A program made the position numbers and the translations under genes. Source: Russula earlei (lineage: Eukaryota > Basidiomycota > Agaricomycetes > Russulales > Russulaceae). Taken from it: DNA of 64,000 nucleotides. Position 1 is the stretch's first letter. Each line of letters begins with the position of its first letter. Under the pieces are notes generated by a model. The model did no database searches and was not told where the DNA came from. It was given only the letters and a program-made list of their open reading frames with translations. Of the stretch, positions 35,430-46,688 are shown one piece after another. The stretch lies in the NCBI GenBank assembly GCA_025769875.1, contig JAGFNK010000055.1, positions 110,591 to 174,590 of the forward strand, written 5' to 3'.

Positions 35430-36173
35430 TTAATCGAGGCGACCATCATGCCATGCGTCCCACAGAGCGCGGCGCACGTGAGGGACCACGTTCGCGAAAG
35501 CCATTATACCCCCTGGGCCCCCGACGGCGAGGGCGGGGAGAAAGCTGTCGGAGTGTCGGATGAAGGGCGCGAAGGTCACCGCCGGGGAGGGACGAGGTGA
35601 GGCGCGCGAGCTTGCCCAGGTGACCGTAAGAGAGCTCCGGAAGACTTTATTGGGGTGCGCGCGCAGGACGGTGATCGTGTCCGAGTCGAGATCGAGCCAC
35701 GCGGTCACCTTTGGCAAGTTATACACCATGGTCGGAATTGGCGATGCATCTGCGACCTGTTCCGCATCATGGGAGAAAGCGCGCGATGAATGCGGCGTCG
35801 CCGGGGGGTCAGGCCGAGAGAGGTTGATGTCGCGATGCGGAGATAAGGAGGGGCCGCACCTCGCGACGATGAGGTCCTTGTTCATTTTCAAGTTAAAGGG
35901 GGACAACACAAGGGCATGGGTGGCCCCCACCTCTTTTGCGTTGAGCTGCTTGGTCTCGCGGGTGGATTGCGCACCAGTCCCGGCGATGACGGCGACGTCT
36001 TTATATCCATGGGCATCAAAGGTTTCTCGAGTCAGACGAATGACACATTTATACTCGTCTTCGGAGAGGTATTGCGCTTCTCCGTTCGATCCCTGGACGA
36101 GGATCCCAGTGACGGATCCCTGCGGATAGCACACGGACACTTGACCGGTCAGAGCCAAGGTTGAATTTAGCAC
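35430..36173 (-). pseudogene. Dihydrodipicolinate-synthase-family gene, probably decayed
   Basis: Class I aldolase family (DHDPS / hydroxy-oxoglutarate aldolase type). Conserved blocks are GILVQGSNGEAQYLSEDEY, VAVIAGTGAQSTRETKQLNA, then after an intron VADASPIPTMVYNLPKVTAW and the C-terminal LALAVGGPGG-like block. Oddities: the usual N-terminal 30-40 residues are absent, although an intron acceptor before GSVTGILV suggests a lost or unseen first exon. The segment that normally holds the Schiff-base lysine (V-K-L-T-C-G-N-V-G-K-L) is disturbed, because the conserved GHLGKLARLTSSLP lies one base out of frame with both sides. Two compensating frameshifts, or an assembly error, would explain this. 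I treat it as a likely pseudogene, but a divergent functional gene is possible. Confidence 0.65.
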
Positions 36174-36405
36174 CTGAGAAAGACGTGCGAGCTGACAACA
36201 TCTTCGTCTATTTCTTTGTTATCAAGAAGAGGAGAAGGGGGGAACATAAATCAGTTCGTTATAGAAAGCCTAGCTTCGCGAGCCAGGCGTTCGGTTTTCG
36301 GAGTCCAAAGGAGTTTGAAGTAGAAGCGGCTGGATCCGAGCCAAGCACAGGCCCTGAACTCCTCAACTTCCTTCCTACAACGAAGCCTCCAACGGCTTGA
36401 TCATC

Positions 36406-38249
36406 GATGGGCCTCCTACTCTCTCTCCCTCTTACCGGCGTGCTGGGCACGATTGGGTCCTCATGTCTTGCTGGGCTTGCGTTCTGTTTCACGTCCACCG
36501 CAGGTATGGTGCTCACGGGTCCACGGGTCCTTCACTTTGTCACCTTCTGACTTCTGATCGCCTCGAAACTGTAGCCTCGATGTTTTGCAAGTCATGCAAC
36601 TGTAATTCCTCCATCGCAACTCGCATAGGCTTTGCTGTACGATTTTCCCTCGATCCACAGCCTGATCTGACGTTACTTATCCGTGAGCTCAGATGATATT
36701 CGCCCTTAACTCAATGCTTGCGTGGCTCATGAAGACCCGGTACATGATCCAACTCATCGAAAAGTGGAGCTATGACTACATCAAGATGGACTGTGAGGAT
36801 GGAAAGTGCTACGGCGTCCTGGCAGTAAGTTCCCTCTCCACTGGTATAGCTACCTTAGCTTCATCGCAAATAGGTTCACCGCCTCTGCTTCGCCCTCGCA
36901 CTATTCCATATTATTCTCAGTATCTCACTCTTCGGCGTTCGCGACACCTGTGATAAGCGAGCGGCAATTCAGAATGGGTGAGTGTCGTCGTCTCCTCGTC
37001 CTTGATCTTTATTTACCTTTTCCTAGTTGGTGGGGGCCAAAGGTTCTCCTCTGGCTCGTGTTTGTCGTCGTTTCTTTCTTCATTCCAAATGGCTTCTTCA
37101 TATTCTGGGGAAACTATGTCTCTCTCATTGGTGCCACCGTCTTTGTCCTCCTTGGCCTGGTTCTCTTGGTGGACTTTGCCCACTCTTGGTCAGAGACCTG
37201 TCTTGAGAATTGGGAGAATTCCGACAACTCTAGCCTCTGGCAATGGATTCTTATCGGTTCAACTGCTGGCATGTATGTAGCAACGTTTGCCATCACTGGA
37301 GTGCTGTATGCGTACTTCGCAAGCTCTGGTTGCACACTCAACCAATTCTTCATCTCATTCAACCTCGTCCTCACCATTGTCATAACCATCCTTAGCATCC
37401 TTCCCATTGTGCAAGAGCACAACCCGCGCTCAGGGCTCGCTCAAAGTGGAATGGTTGCTGTTTATTGCACGTACCTCGTCATGTCCGCCGTTGGCAATCA
37501 CACCCACGAGACGTGTAACCCCTTCCGCTCAGGCGCGGCAAACGGCACACGCACTTCTGCCCTTGTTCTTGGTGCTGCTCTAACATTCATCGCCATCGCA
37601 TATTCCACTACACGCGCTGCAACGCAGAGCCGTGCCTTGGTAGGCAAGAAGCGCCGTGGCGAAATCCAATTGTCCGACGGCCGCGACACTCATAAGGTCG
37701 GCAGTGTAAGCAGCCAACCAAGCCGTACAGAGACGCCACGGTACCATGCGCTCGTTGCCGCCGTTGAAGCAGGGTAAGTGTATCTTATCATCCCGTAGGG
37801 TCGTTATAGAGCTTGCTTCCAGGGCAATTCCGGACTCTGCACTTAACGATGACGACGATGACGACGATGACGACGTCAGCGACTCATGGGATGATGAACG
37901 TTCAGGCACCCGTTATAACGTACGCCCACTTTTGCATCGTTCTTCCCCTTGTAACACCCTTCCAGTATTCTTGGTTCCATATTATATTTGTCCTTGGGGC
38001 CATGTACGTGGCGATGCTGCTCACTGACTGGTATGAGCGTCTGCATTGCATTTTTGTGAGCGTGATAATTTATGCAATATACACAGGAACGTCATCCATG
38101 CGGGCCCATCATCACCCTCGGCTGAGGGTGAGGACTTCTACATAGGACGCTCCGAAACAGCGATGTGGATGCGTATTGTCAGTTCATGGGTGTGCATGCT
38201 TCTTTATATTTGGAGTCTGCTCGCCCCTGTCTTCTTGCCCGACCGGTAA
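36406..38249 (+). CDS. TMS1: Serinc/TMS1 family multi-pass membrane protein
   Basis: Eleven-or-so-pass membrane protein of the serine incorporator family, located in endomembranes and plasma membrane. Short exons 1-5 give MGLLLSLPLTGVLGTIGSSC, FCKSCNCNSSIATRIGFA, MLAWLMKTRYMIQLIEKWSY and GWWGPKVLLWLVFVVVSFFI. The long exon (37024-37775) carries GNYVSLIGATVFVLLGLVLL, DFAHSWSETCLENWE and ETCNPFRSG. Later exons add an Asp run (GATGAC repeats, 37846-37876), YSWFHIIFVLGAMYVAMLL and the hallmark C-terminus YIGRSETAMWMRIVSSWVCM, ending VFLPDR and TAA at 38249. All family signatures are present and all splice sites are plausible. A truncated duplicate lies 2.4 kb upstream. Confidence 0.93.
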
Positions 38250-38604
38250 GCTTGTCAGGTCCCCGGTCATGACACATGCTCATCCACGAATGTAGTTTCT
38301 CTAATGAATTTTGAGTCCTGAGGTGTTTGTCAATGCAGGCGCAATACCTCCCATGGGACGGACAAATGATTACTAATAAAACGCTTTGCCTACCTAATTG
38401 TATGAACTTATAAGCCTAGGAATCAATTCAGTTACCGTACGGGCGTGTGAGCGAGTCACAGAAATGGCCGGTCCGGTCACTATTGCGTCGGCGTCGCGTA
38501 AATGGCAGCAACGCATGTACTATTCAGTGCTCACACAGGAACGCGCCAGACCAGGGATGAGCGATCTGTTTTCTTATATCGTTCATGGAATGCGTTTACC
38601 CTAC

Positions 38605-38740
38605 GGTGTACAAGACACCATAGCCGATTGACCACTACAACAGACAAGTGCATGCAGACAGGAAATCTACCCCACTTTGGGAGTCCAGGCTCAAATCCTG
38701 CTTATTTTCGCCACAAATCCCGAAGTCCGAGAGAAGTCTT
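38605..38740 (+). pseudogene. tRNA-Ser-like relic, copy 1
   Basis: Shares its whole layout with 38981-39112: a GTGTACAAGACA lead-in, a D-arm-like TAGCCGATTG, a GACAGGAAATCT anticodon-arm-like segment, and a decayed T-arm CCAGGCTCAAATCCTG. The acceptor stem cannot be closed and box B is mutated, so it is not a working tRNA gene. Confidence 0.55.
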
Positions 38741-38980
38741 ATTCTTGGAACAATGTCGCCTGAGTGGACCACTAAGTCTCGTCATCAGTTTGACATCCCA
38801 TGGTGGTCACGCCCAACATCGCCGGTACCACTTGCGCTACAAAGAGAACTCCCATGTACGTATGTGACTATCGTAGACAGTATCTTGACAATGCGATATA
38901 CTTGGCAAGTGCGCTCGAGACGAAGTATCAGGAATCTACTGTCATGTCATTGATGGTGCGAGGGCTCCCAACGGTGTACA

Positions 38981-39112
38981 AGACATGATAGCCGACTGGT
39001 CATGGTAACAGACAAGAAATCTGTTGCCCTTCGAAGGTGCAGCAGACAGGAAATCTGCTCCGCTTTGGGAGTGCAGGTTCGAATCCTGCTGGCGCACTGT
39101 TTCTTTTTGCTA
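38981..39112 (+). pseudogene. tRNA-Ser-like relic, copy 2
   Basis: The left half (ACATGATAGCCGACTGG ... ACAGACAAGAAATCTGTTGC) looks like the 5' two-thirds of a tRNA-Ser(AGA) with a T33-to-A change. It is followed directly by a second anticodon-arm-like piece (CAGACAGGAAATCTGCTCC) and a perfect T-arm GCAGGTTCGAATCCTGC. The 3' acceptor TGGCGCA has no partner. A T-rich stop (TTTCTTTTT) follows. It could be a dead tRNA duplication or a tRNA-derived SINE head. Confidence 0.55.
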
Positions 39113-39733
39113 CACGTCCTGAAGCCCTTATCTCTATCTCTGAATGGCCTACCAAGTCCGATCATGGGTAGGGCATCCTGTTGTACCCCCAGCATCGGCT
39201 ACCGCTTTCTTCACAGGGAGAAATGCCTCGTATGTCATTTTTGTTGAAGTTGCAGCCACAGCGCGATGACAACACCAGCTCGGAAGTCCGGGCTCCGGGT
39301 TCCGAGGTTCACACATACGCACGTCTAGATTGTAGAAACTCTAGGGTTTATGGATTGTGTATTGATCTCAATGAGTGGATGTGCGTGCAGCGCCCTGATG
39401 CACTTGCACGTATGTGCGTGAGGATCTAGATAAGAACCTGTGATTCGCCCCGCGTAAGAGCGATCGGAACTGTAAGTGTTTCAAGATTCAACGTTGCTTC
39501 ATTCAAGTTCTGGTAGCGTACTCTTGAATCATTACGGGTTGCATTGTGAATTATATCATCAGCTCACAAGTCTCAACCATGCTGACATAAGCATACCCTA
39601 ACCTTATATATGTTTCCACGTGATCCTTCATGTCTTTTCGGTTTCGGTGCCGGTGCGATGGTCTTTCTTATCAACTCAGTCCTGTACTGTACTGAGGACT
39701 TCCACTACTCTAACTTGTCATACATTAGCGAGC

Positions 39734-40947
39734 ATGGAGGAGGCAGCTGCTGTTACAATGGAATATATCAACAGTGAGTGGTCATAAAGGGGTTCTAGAG
39801 GGTGGATGTCAAATATTGATCTGACTCAGCACTCGACAACCTTCCTGCTGAGGTCCAACACCTCCTTGTTGAGATTAAGCATAAGGAGACTAAGTCTCAA
39901 GGCGAGTATACGAAAACCAACTAATCTAATGCGTAACTCATCGTAGTTATATCAGAGCTTCTACAGGAGATCACGAAAGAGACATCCAGGTACATTCGGC
40001 ATTCCTTGCGCAGTGGCGCCGCACCACTGAGCACCAAAGATGAGCAAATCCCTCAAAAGATCGACCAGAGCTATGCGGAAGTAGACAAGCTTGCACAAGA
40101 AAAAATTCTTCTTGCAGAGCGGCTCGGCATCCTTGTCCAACGGGCCCGGACGCGCCTGGACTACGACCTACGCAGGGTGCTCATCTTGCAAGGCGAAGAC
40201 CCCGGCCAGCCCGCTTTTGTCTCGACAGCCCGCAATCCCGTACAGGAGATTAACGAAAGTCTCCGAATCGCTATTGCCGAGTTCTCGCCCATCGTCCCAA
40301 CCCCACCTGTCGTCCAATCTGCCACACAGCCCCCCACCCAAAAGAGTGTGTCCATCCGACTCTCTCTCACCTTCTGGGTTCACACTGTCACAATGTATAG
40401 AGAGAAAGGTCAACGGGGTGACAACAACCGCCTCGATCAAGCTCCCTAGCCCGGCCCCTGCCTCTGTTCCCGTTCTTCCGCAGCGTACGCGACACGCCCA
40501 GCAGCAGGCGCATCGACCTTCGCCTGCGCGTGGACGGCAAACGCAGCTGGAACCTCCCGGCCCTGACGAGGATGCGGAGGGCGAGGACGACGTAGAGGAA
40601 GGGAACGGAGATGACGACGAAGACAATGAGGACAAGACGCTCTACTGCTTTTGTCAAAAGATGTCTTATGGAGAGGTATGTGCCACGCGGCGTATCGTAT
40701 TGTTTTAGATCACCAACTTCCCTTCAGATGGTCGCGTGTGACAACCCGGAGTGTACATATCAATGGGTGAGTTCATATGTCCGTCATTCTTTCCTGCTGA
40801 CGCTCGTGTTACCAGTTTCACCTTCCATGTGTTAACCTCAAACCGCCACTGCCGGAGGTGTGGTACTGCTCTGACTGTATTTCAAAAGGGGCGGCTGGTA
40901 GTGTGGATAACTCGGGGCCTGAGCGCCCGAAGAAGCGCAAGAGGTAG
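39734..40947 (+). CDS. ING-family chromatin protein with C-terminal PHD finger
   Basis: Subunit of histone acetyltransferase or deacetylase complexes that reads methylated histone H3K4. Exon 1 (39734-39773) starts MEEAAAVTMEYIN, and an intron to 39829 leads into LDNLPAEVQHLLVEIKHKET, the ING N-terminal helix. Coiled-coil sequence continues to about 40240. A Pro/Gln/Ser linker and an acidic run (EGEDDVEEGNGDDDEDNEDK) precede the PHD finger: YCFCQKMSYGE, MVACDNPECTYQW, FHLPCVNLKPP and VWYCSDC, giving the C4-H-C3 zinc ligands. The C-terminus is a basic PKKRKR nuclear signal with TAG at 40945-40947. Five or more introns, two of them inside the PHD finger. Equivalent to yeast Yng2/Pho23; which one cannot be told. 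Confidence 0.9.
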
Positions 40948-40999
40948 CGAGGATACTGCTCTATGCGCAGTGCAGGCATTACAGTAGTACTACGATCTG

Positions 41000-43290
41000 G
41001 ATATGATTGTCGCGCGCGGTTGCACTGCGTGCATTCGTCGTCAACTATGCATTGTTCTCGCTTTCGTGTCCACCTCCCATCTTGACTCTTACCTGCGTCC
41101 ACCTCGCCCACCCTCGCTCCTTCGCCAACTGTCCCTCCTGCGCTGCCTGCTGCGCGCCAGGTCCGTTCGCCGCCTCTCCAGCGTGGTACGGCACCACGCC
41201 CGACGACCCCACTGCTCCTTACTTGGGCCGCCCGCCGAGACCAAACGGCTGCGTTTTCTGCCCTTCGGCCACCACATCCAACAGTGCTCGAGCGCCGAAG
41301 AGTATTGACACACCGGCCACAACGTCATCCTCAAGGGCCGCCTCCACTTTCCAGATTGGCAACCGATCCCCAACAGCGTCGGACGTGGATTGAAGCATGC
41401 CGTTGACGCTCGGTTCACCGCCAACAACCCGCAAGGTTTCCTCCGCCCAGCCACCCCTGTCGTTTCACTCCCAATCGCTTCATCCGTGTCTTCTCCCTCC
41501 TTGTCGACTTGTGCGCCCTTTCAAAAACGGGAGCTAGACCTCTGGTTCTGGCATGGCTTCCACCCGAAGGACCGCCAGTCCCTTCTCACTTTGAGGCCAA
41601 GTACCCTAGCGACCCAGACCGAGCGTACGACATGCACGAAGTCTTTCGCTGCGCACGCGACACCTCGCGCAAAAGCCTCCGAGTCGAAGCCACGCACCGC
41701 CCACAGCAGGCAGCAAGTGGACTCCACCGTCATCGTCTCTCCGTCGCCCATCATCGCCCCTGCCGCTGTCGCTATCGTGACCCCTCCCTCTGACCCTCGC
41801 TTATCGCCTCTGCGTCGCCCGTCGTCGCCGCTCCGGTCTCGCCGCCTGGTGTCGTGGCCTCGCACGCACGTTGCAGGCCCACCTGCTCATGTCGTCCCGC
41901 CCTCGTCAATCGTCTCTTTTCCAGCCTCATCCACCGCCGCCGCCCCCAGCCCCACCAGTCTCACCGGCTTTAGTCTCGGTCTCAGTATCGCCAGTCGCCG
42001 CCGCCCCAGACCCATCCGTATCCGTCGCCGCCACCTCAGCCTTAGTACCAGCCGTGCCAGCCGTCCATCCCGCCGCCGCCGCCGTAGCATCCGTATTGCT
42101 TGCCACCACCTCAGCCCCAGTATCATCAGCCTCCGTCTTAGCCTCGCCCGTCATCGTTAGTTCAGCACCGCCCGCCGTAGCATCAGTATTGCCAGCCAGT
42201 TCTGCCGCCGTTACCACCACCGCCGTCTCAGCTGCGCCCGCTGCCGGCTCCATCCCGTCTTTCGCCGACTCGCCTCAGCTCGTGTCTCAGTCTTTCAATC
42301 CCCTGTCGCCCGCCTTAGCCTTAGCCTCTTCAGCCGCCGTCCCAACCCCCTGTGTCACCCAGCGTCATATCGCCTCCGGCCCTCCTTGAGCCACCACTGC
42401 CTCTGCCTACATCTACGAACTCGCGCTCGTCGCGTACGCCCCTGCCTCCTGACCACGCCGCCCTCTCACTTACGTCTCTAGCCGTCGCGCGGCGCAGAAG
42501 AACCGGAAAACGAAGAGCACGCCACTTCGGAGATACAGACACAGCCGCCCCCACCGGAAGTTCGTCATCGTGACAAGGCACACCGCCAGCTCAGGAAGCA
42601 CGCAGCACATCGCCTACCGTCTTGCCTCCCCACCCACTCGCGCGCCACCGTCCACGCGTGCCATTGTCACCTCAGTCGGAGACGACCACGACGCCGCAGC
42701 CGAGACACGACGGCAAGAACGACGCGCAAGTCGGGCTCGCCGCCCACCACATCCTCCATCTTTGTGAATGCCTTGCCGCCTCCGTTCGAGCATGCCGACG
42801 CAGCTGCAGCCGCAACAGCAACTTCAACAACAACAATAGCAGCAGCGTCTGGCTACCCTGCAATATGTTGCTGCGCCCCAGTCCTCCTCGCCCCTTCCTT
42901 ATACACTGACACATATGACCTGATTGCCCAATCGCTGCCTCAATGCCGTCATCCTCTCCAGCACGCCCGGTTCGCTACTGTCGTAGTTTTCAGGTATTTT
43001 GGCTTACTACAAACTTTTGACTCACAACGATCCTTCATCTCTGCTATGTACTTGTCAAATAGCTTGCCCACTTTGTACACTTTGTAGCTACACCAATAAG
43101 GGTTCTTCAGTTACCCTCATGCCCGCTGTCTGCCAAAAAAGTTTCCATTGTTGCTCAGCCACAAGTCACCTCAGATTCTTCGTCTTTGCTCTCATCCTGT
43201 TGATTTCGCGCTCGACATTTTGTTCCCTCAGTCCTGTACTGCCGCCCTCTTCCCTTCGGTCTGGACAGTTCACTCTTATTCACCCACGCG
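41000..43290 (+). mobile_element. Decayed retroelement-like, Ala/Pro/Ser-rich region
   Basis: No frame is intact. Fragments such as LDLWFWHGFHPKDRQSLL (about 41530-41580) resemble gag-like segments common in agaricomycete retroelements. The C-rich stretch at 41870-42560 encodes only Ala/Pro/Ser/Val repeats in one frame and Arg in the others. Part of it (42435-42490, GACCACGCCGCCCTCTCACTT) recurs at 48820-48870 inside the LTR element at 48096-50463, so both belong to one repeat family. Treated as a transposon relic, not a gene. Confidence 0.45.
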
Positions 43291-43298
43291 CCCCCAGA

Positions 43299-43329
43299 CA
43301 CAATAGTACTCTCCTGTACTTATATTGTG
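43299..43329. repeat. Short hairpin, copy 1
   Basis: CACAATAGTAC-tctcct-GTACTTATATTGTG can form a stem-loop. The same hairpin with shared flank (CAGACACAATAGTACTCTCC) is present at 47278-47308. The two copies bracket the LINE array. Confidence 0.6.
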
Positions 43330-43461
43330 CAAACCCTTAACGTCACCATACAGTCACATACCAAGCCACAACCACATTTGTGGTGATAAGATGCCCAGGC
43401 GGTGGGAACGCGCGCGTCGGGAAGGCGGGCCGGCGGAACGTTGACGCAGGGCAGGGACAGA

Positions 43462-44618
43462 GATGCGTGTGAAGGGGGGCTCCTTGAACCGCGACCACCA
43501 CCAGGTCCGGATTTTCCCACGGCAAAGCCGGGGCAAGGATAGGCAGTGAGGATGACAGTGAGCTCTGCAAGGCCAGAGCCACCCGTCCGAGCCTTCGTAA
43601 AACTACGACCCCCCTCACCAACTAAACCACCATCCACCAGGCCGACTGGCCAAACCAATACATAACACAATCACTATGTATGCTAGCATAATCTGCAATG
43701 AGAACTCCTCCCACATAAACACACAACCCATACCGTATGACCACCCAGCTCCCCAACAACGAACAAGCAACACCAGCACCCCCCGTGAACACCCTACCCA
43801 ACTCCCACCTCCCTCCCCTCCAACTGTCACTACCAACACCATGCCACCACAACCATGTGGAAACCACACATGACCCAAACCCCCACCACCAGCCTGCCTT
43901 TCACCACCCGAAACAAAGTCCTTTGTCCCCAAGAACATAAACCAACCCACCGAAACACAGGACCATCTGGTCCCTAGCGAGAGAGATGTGGCCACATGCG
44001 CCACAACTATGGCCCAACATCGTCTAGGCACCATACTAGGCTGTTGATGCCTCACCCTCCCCAACCAAAATGATGAACCACACCATGACCAGAACCGCTG
44101 TGGACGCAACCCGAAAGGAGCCACTCGCCTCCTCCAAATATCAATCTCAGAGGCCACACACCTAATCTGGGTCATGAGGTGCGAACGAGTAATCCAAGAC
44201 TGAAACCCACACAAGGTGGCTTCGTGCCATCAACACGAGGCTCACCAACAACAAAATCACCTCAACACTAATCAAAGGGCCTTCGAGCTAGTGAGGGACA
44301 CCTGGGAACATGTCCTTAGAAAAACAATGGACCTCCCGAATGACTGGATCTTCAACCGTGAGGTTTTAGTGGGTAGGAGGCTACGGTAAGTTTCTCGGCC
44401 ATCTAACAGCGTATCCTGAGTCCCACACTGCCCCCACACCGGCAACCCCGGGGGGCGTGCGTAAATGCATTTCACCCCTCACATCCGGTCTCCGCACTGG
44501 CTACAGCGTGTCAGATAGAGCTGAATTAACTTTCTCCTGCTATCTTACCCTTATTAAGGTAGTTCTGTACCCGTAACTACCTAAATAAAACGCTATCCAA
44601 AAAAAAAAAAAAAAAAAA
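43462..44618 (+). mobile_element. LINE 3'-end fragment, unit 1, with poly(A) tail
   Basis: First of three head-to-tail related units. It ends AAATAAAACGCTATCC followed by A20 (44599-44618). Near its end the plus strand can be read as AFELVRDTWEHVLRK and NREVLVGRRL, which resembles the C-terminus of fungal LINE reverse-transcriptase proteins; the upstream frame is shifted. The minus-strand open frames here are shadows. Confidence 0.7.
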
Positions 44619-45749
44619 GAACCGCGACCACCACCAGGTCCGGATTTTCCCACGGCAAAGCCGGGGCAAGGATAGGCAGTGAGGATGACGGTGAGCTCTG
44701 CAAGGCCAGAGCCACCCATCCGAGCCTTCGTAAAACTACGACCCCCTCACCAACTAAACCACCATCCACCAGGCCGACTGGCCAAACTAATACATAACAC
44801 AATCACTATGTATGCTAGCGTAATCTGCAATGAGAACTCCTCCCACATAAACACACAACCCATACTGTACGACCACCCAGCTCCCCAACAACGAACAAGC
44901 AACACCAGCACCCTCCGTGAACACTCTACCCAACTCCCACCTCCCTCCCCTCCAACTGTCACTACCAATGCCATGCCACCACAACCACATGGAAACCACA
45001 CATGACCCAAACCCTACCACCAGCCTGCCTTTCACCACCCGAAACAAAAGTCCTTTGTCCCCAAGAACATAAACCAACCCACCAAAACACAGGACCATCT
45101 GGTCTCTAGCGAGAGAGATGTGGCCATATGCACCACAACTATGGCCCAACATCGTCTAGGCACCATACTAGGCTGTTGATGCCTCACCCTCCCCAACCAA
45201 AATGATGAACCACACCATGACCAGAACCGCCATGGATGCAACCTGAAAGGAGCCACTTGTCTCCTCCAAATATCAATCTCAGAGGCCGCACACCTAATCT
45301 GGGTCATGAGGTGCGAACGAGTAATCCAAGACTGAAACCCACACAAGGTGGCTTCGTGCCATCAACATGAGGCTCACCAACAACAAAATCACCACAACAC
45401 TAATCAAAGGGCCTTCAAGCTAGTGAGGGACACCTGGGAACATGTCCTTAGAAAAACAATGGACCTCCCAAATGACTGGATCTTCAACCGTGAGGTTTTA
45501 GTGGGTAGGAGGCTACAGTAAGTTTCTCGGCCATCTAACAGCGTATCCTGAGTCCCACACTGCCCCCCACACTGGCAACCCCTGGGGGGCGTGCGTAAAT
45601 GCATTTCACCCCTCACATCCGGTCTCCGCACCGGCTACAGCGTGTCAGATAGAGCTGAATTAACTTTCTCCTGCTATCTTACCCTTATTAAGGTAGTTCT
45701 GTACCTGTAACTACCTAAATAAAACACTATCCAAAAAAAAAAAAAAAAA
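44619..45749 (+). mobile_element. LINE 3'-end fragment, unit 2, with poly(A) tail
   Basis: Over 90 percent identical by eye to unit 1. It begins GAACCGCGACCACCACC directly after the poly(A) of unit 1 and ends in A17 (45733-45749). It lacks the first 25 bases seen in units 1 and 3. It has the same AFKLVRDTWEHVLRK-type C-terminal reading. Confidence 0.7.
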
Positions 45750-46688
45750 GAGATGCGTGTGAAGGGGGGCTCCTTGAACCGCTACCACCACCAGGTGCGG
45801 ATTTTCCCACGGTGAAACCGGGGGCAAGGATGGGCAACAATGAAGACGACAGTGGGCTCTGCAAGGTCAGATCCACCCGTCTGAGCCATGGCCAACAACG
45901 GCCCCCCGACAAAGACAACAACACTACATCCCTACATTAAACTGCCTACCCCAGTAAAGCATTACCACTAAACAGTGATATGAATATAACATGATGCCTG
46001 CACTACCATGCCTTCAACCCCCATCGGGTCAGTCAACACGCCCACCCTCTACAATGGACCCCCATGTCCCACCCTCCCACTGAGAACAGAATGCTACACT
46101 CACGGCCAACCTGCCAACCACTCCCTCCTACCCCATCCTCCATGCCACCACACCACACCCATGCCACCACGAGGCCTTTTCACTTCCAATCCCCACCCTC
46201 AGTTCCCTTTCATCCAATGAAACTCAGCTCCCTTTGTTACCCCTTCACACAGAACTTGCCTCCACAACTTCCCCCCCTCTCCACCCCCCAGCACGAGGTG
46301 GTTATGTATCATCAACATGAGACTTACTGACAACAAAATTACCACAACCAAAATTATAAGAGATAAAGGGTCCTGCCAATTAGTTAAGGATACCTGGGAA
46401 CACCTCCTCAAGAAAACCATGGAACTCCCAACGAACTGGCTCTCATTCCGTGAGGTTTTAGTGGGTAGGAGGTCACCTTAGCCCCGCCCCCCAGGCTAGG
46501 TGCCCTGAGTCCCACACTGTCCCCTAATGGGGTCGTGCATAAGTGCATTTTACCCTCACACCCGGTCTGCGCACCGGCTACAGCGCGTTAGATAGGGCTG
46601 AACCTTTTTCTCCTGCTATCTAACACTTATTCTGAGTAGTTACCGTACTTAACTACCAGAATAAACGCTTTCCAAAAAAAAAAAAAAA
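45750..46688 (+). mobile_element. LINE 3'-end fragment, unit 3, with poly(A) tail
   Basis: Starts GAGATGCGTGTGAAGG right after the tail of unit 2 and ends in A15 (46674-46688). It is more diverged and shortened in the middle, but keeps LVKDTWEHLLKKTMELP and FREVLVGRR. Many differences from units 1-2 are synonymous or conservative, so the parent lineages were once under coding constraint. After the tail, GAGATGTGTGTGAA nearly repeats the unit start. Confidence 0.68.

Noticed and set aside
38981..39112. Functional tRNA-Ser gene
   Set aside because: The 3' acceptor strand TGGCGCA has no complementary 5' strand and the anticodon loop lacks T33, despite a perfect T-arm.
41871..42389. 172-residue Ala/Pro/Ser/Val-rich open frame
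   Set aside because: Low-complexity C-rich DNA is open in several frames at once; it shares sequence with the non-coding LTR element at 48 kb and shows no domain.
43615..44214. 199-residue open frame on the minus strand, Trp/Gly/Val-rich
   Set aside because: It lies antisense in LINE unit 1, changes between units with no coding constraint, and its composition is what a C/A-rich plus strand gives when read backwards.
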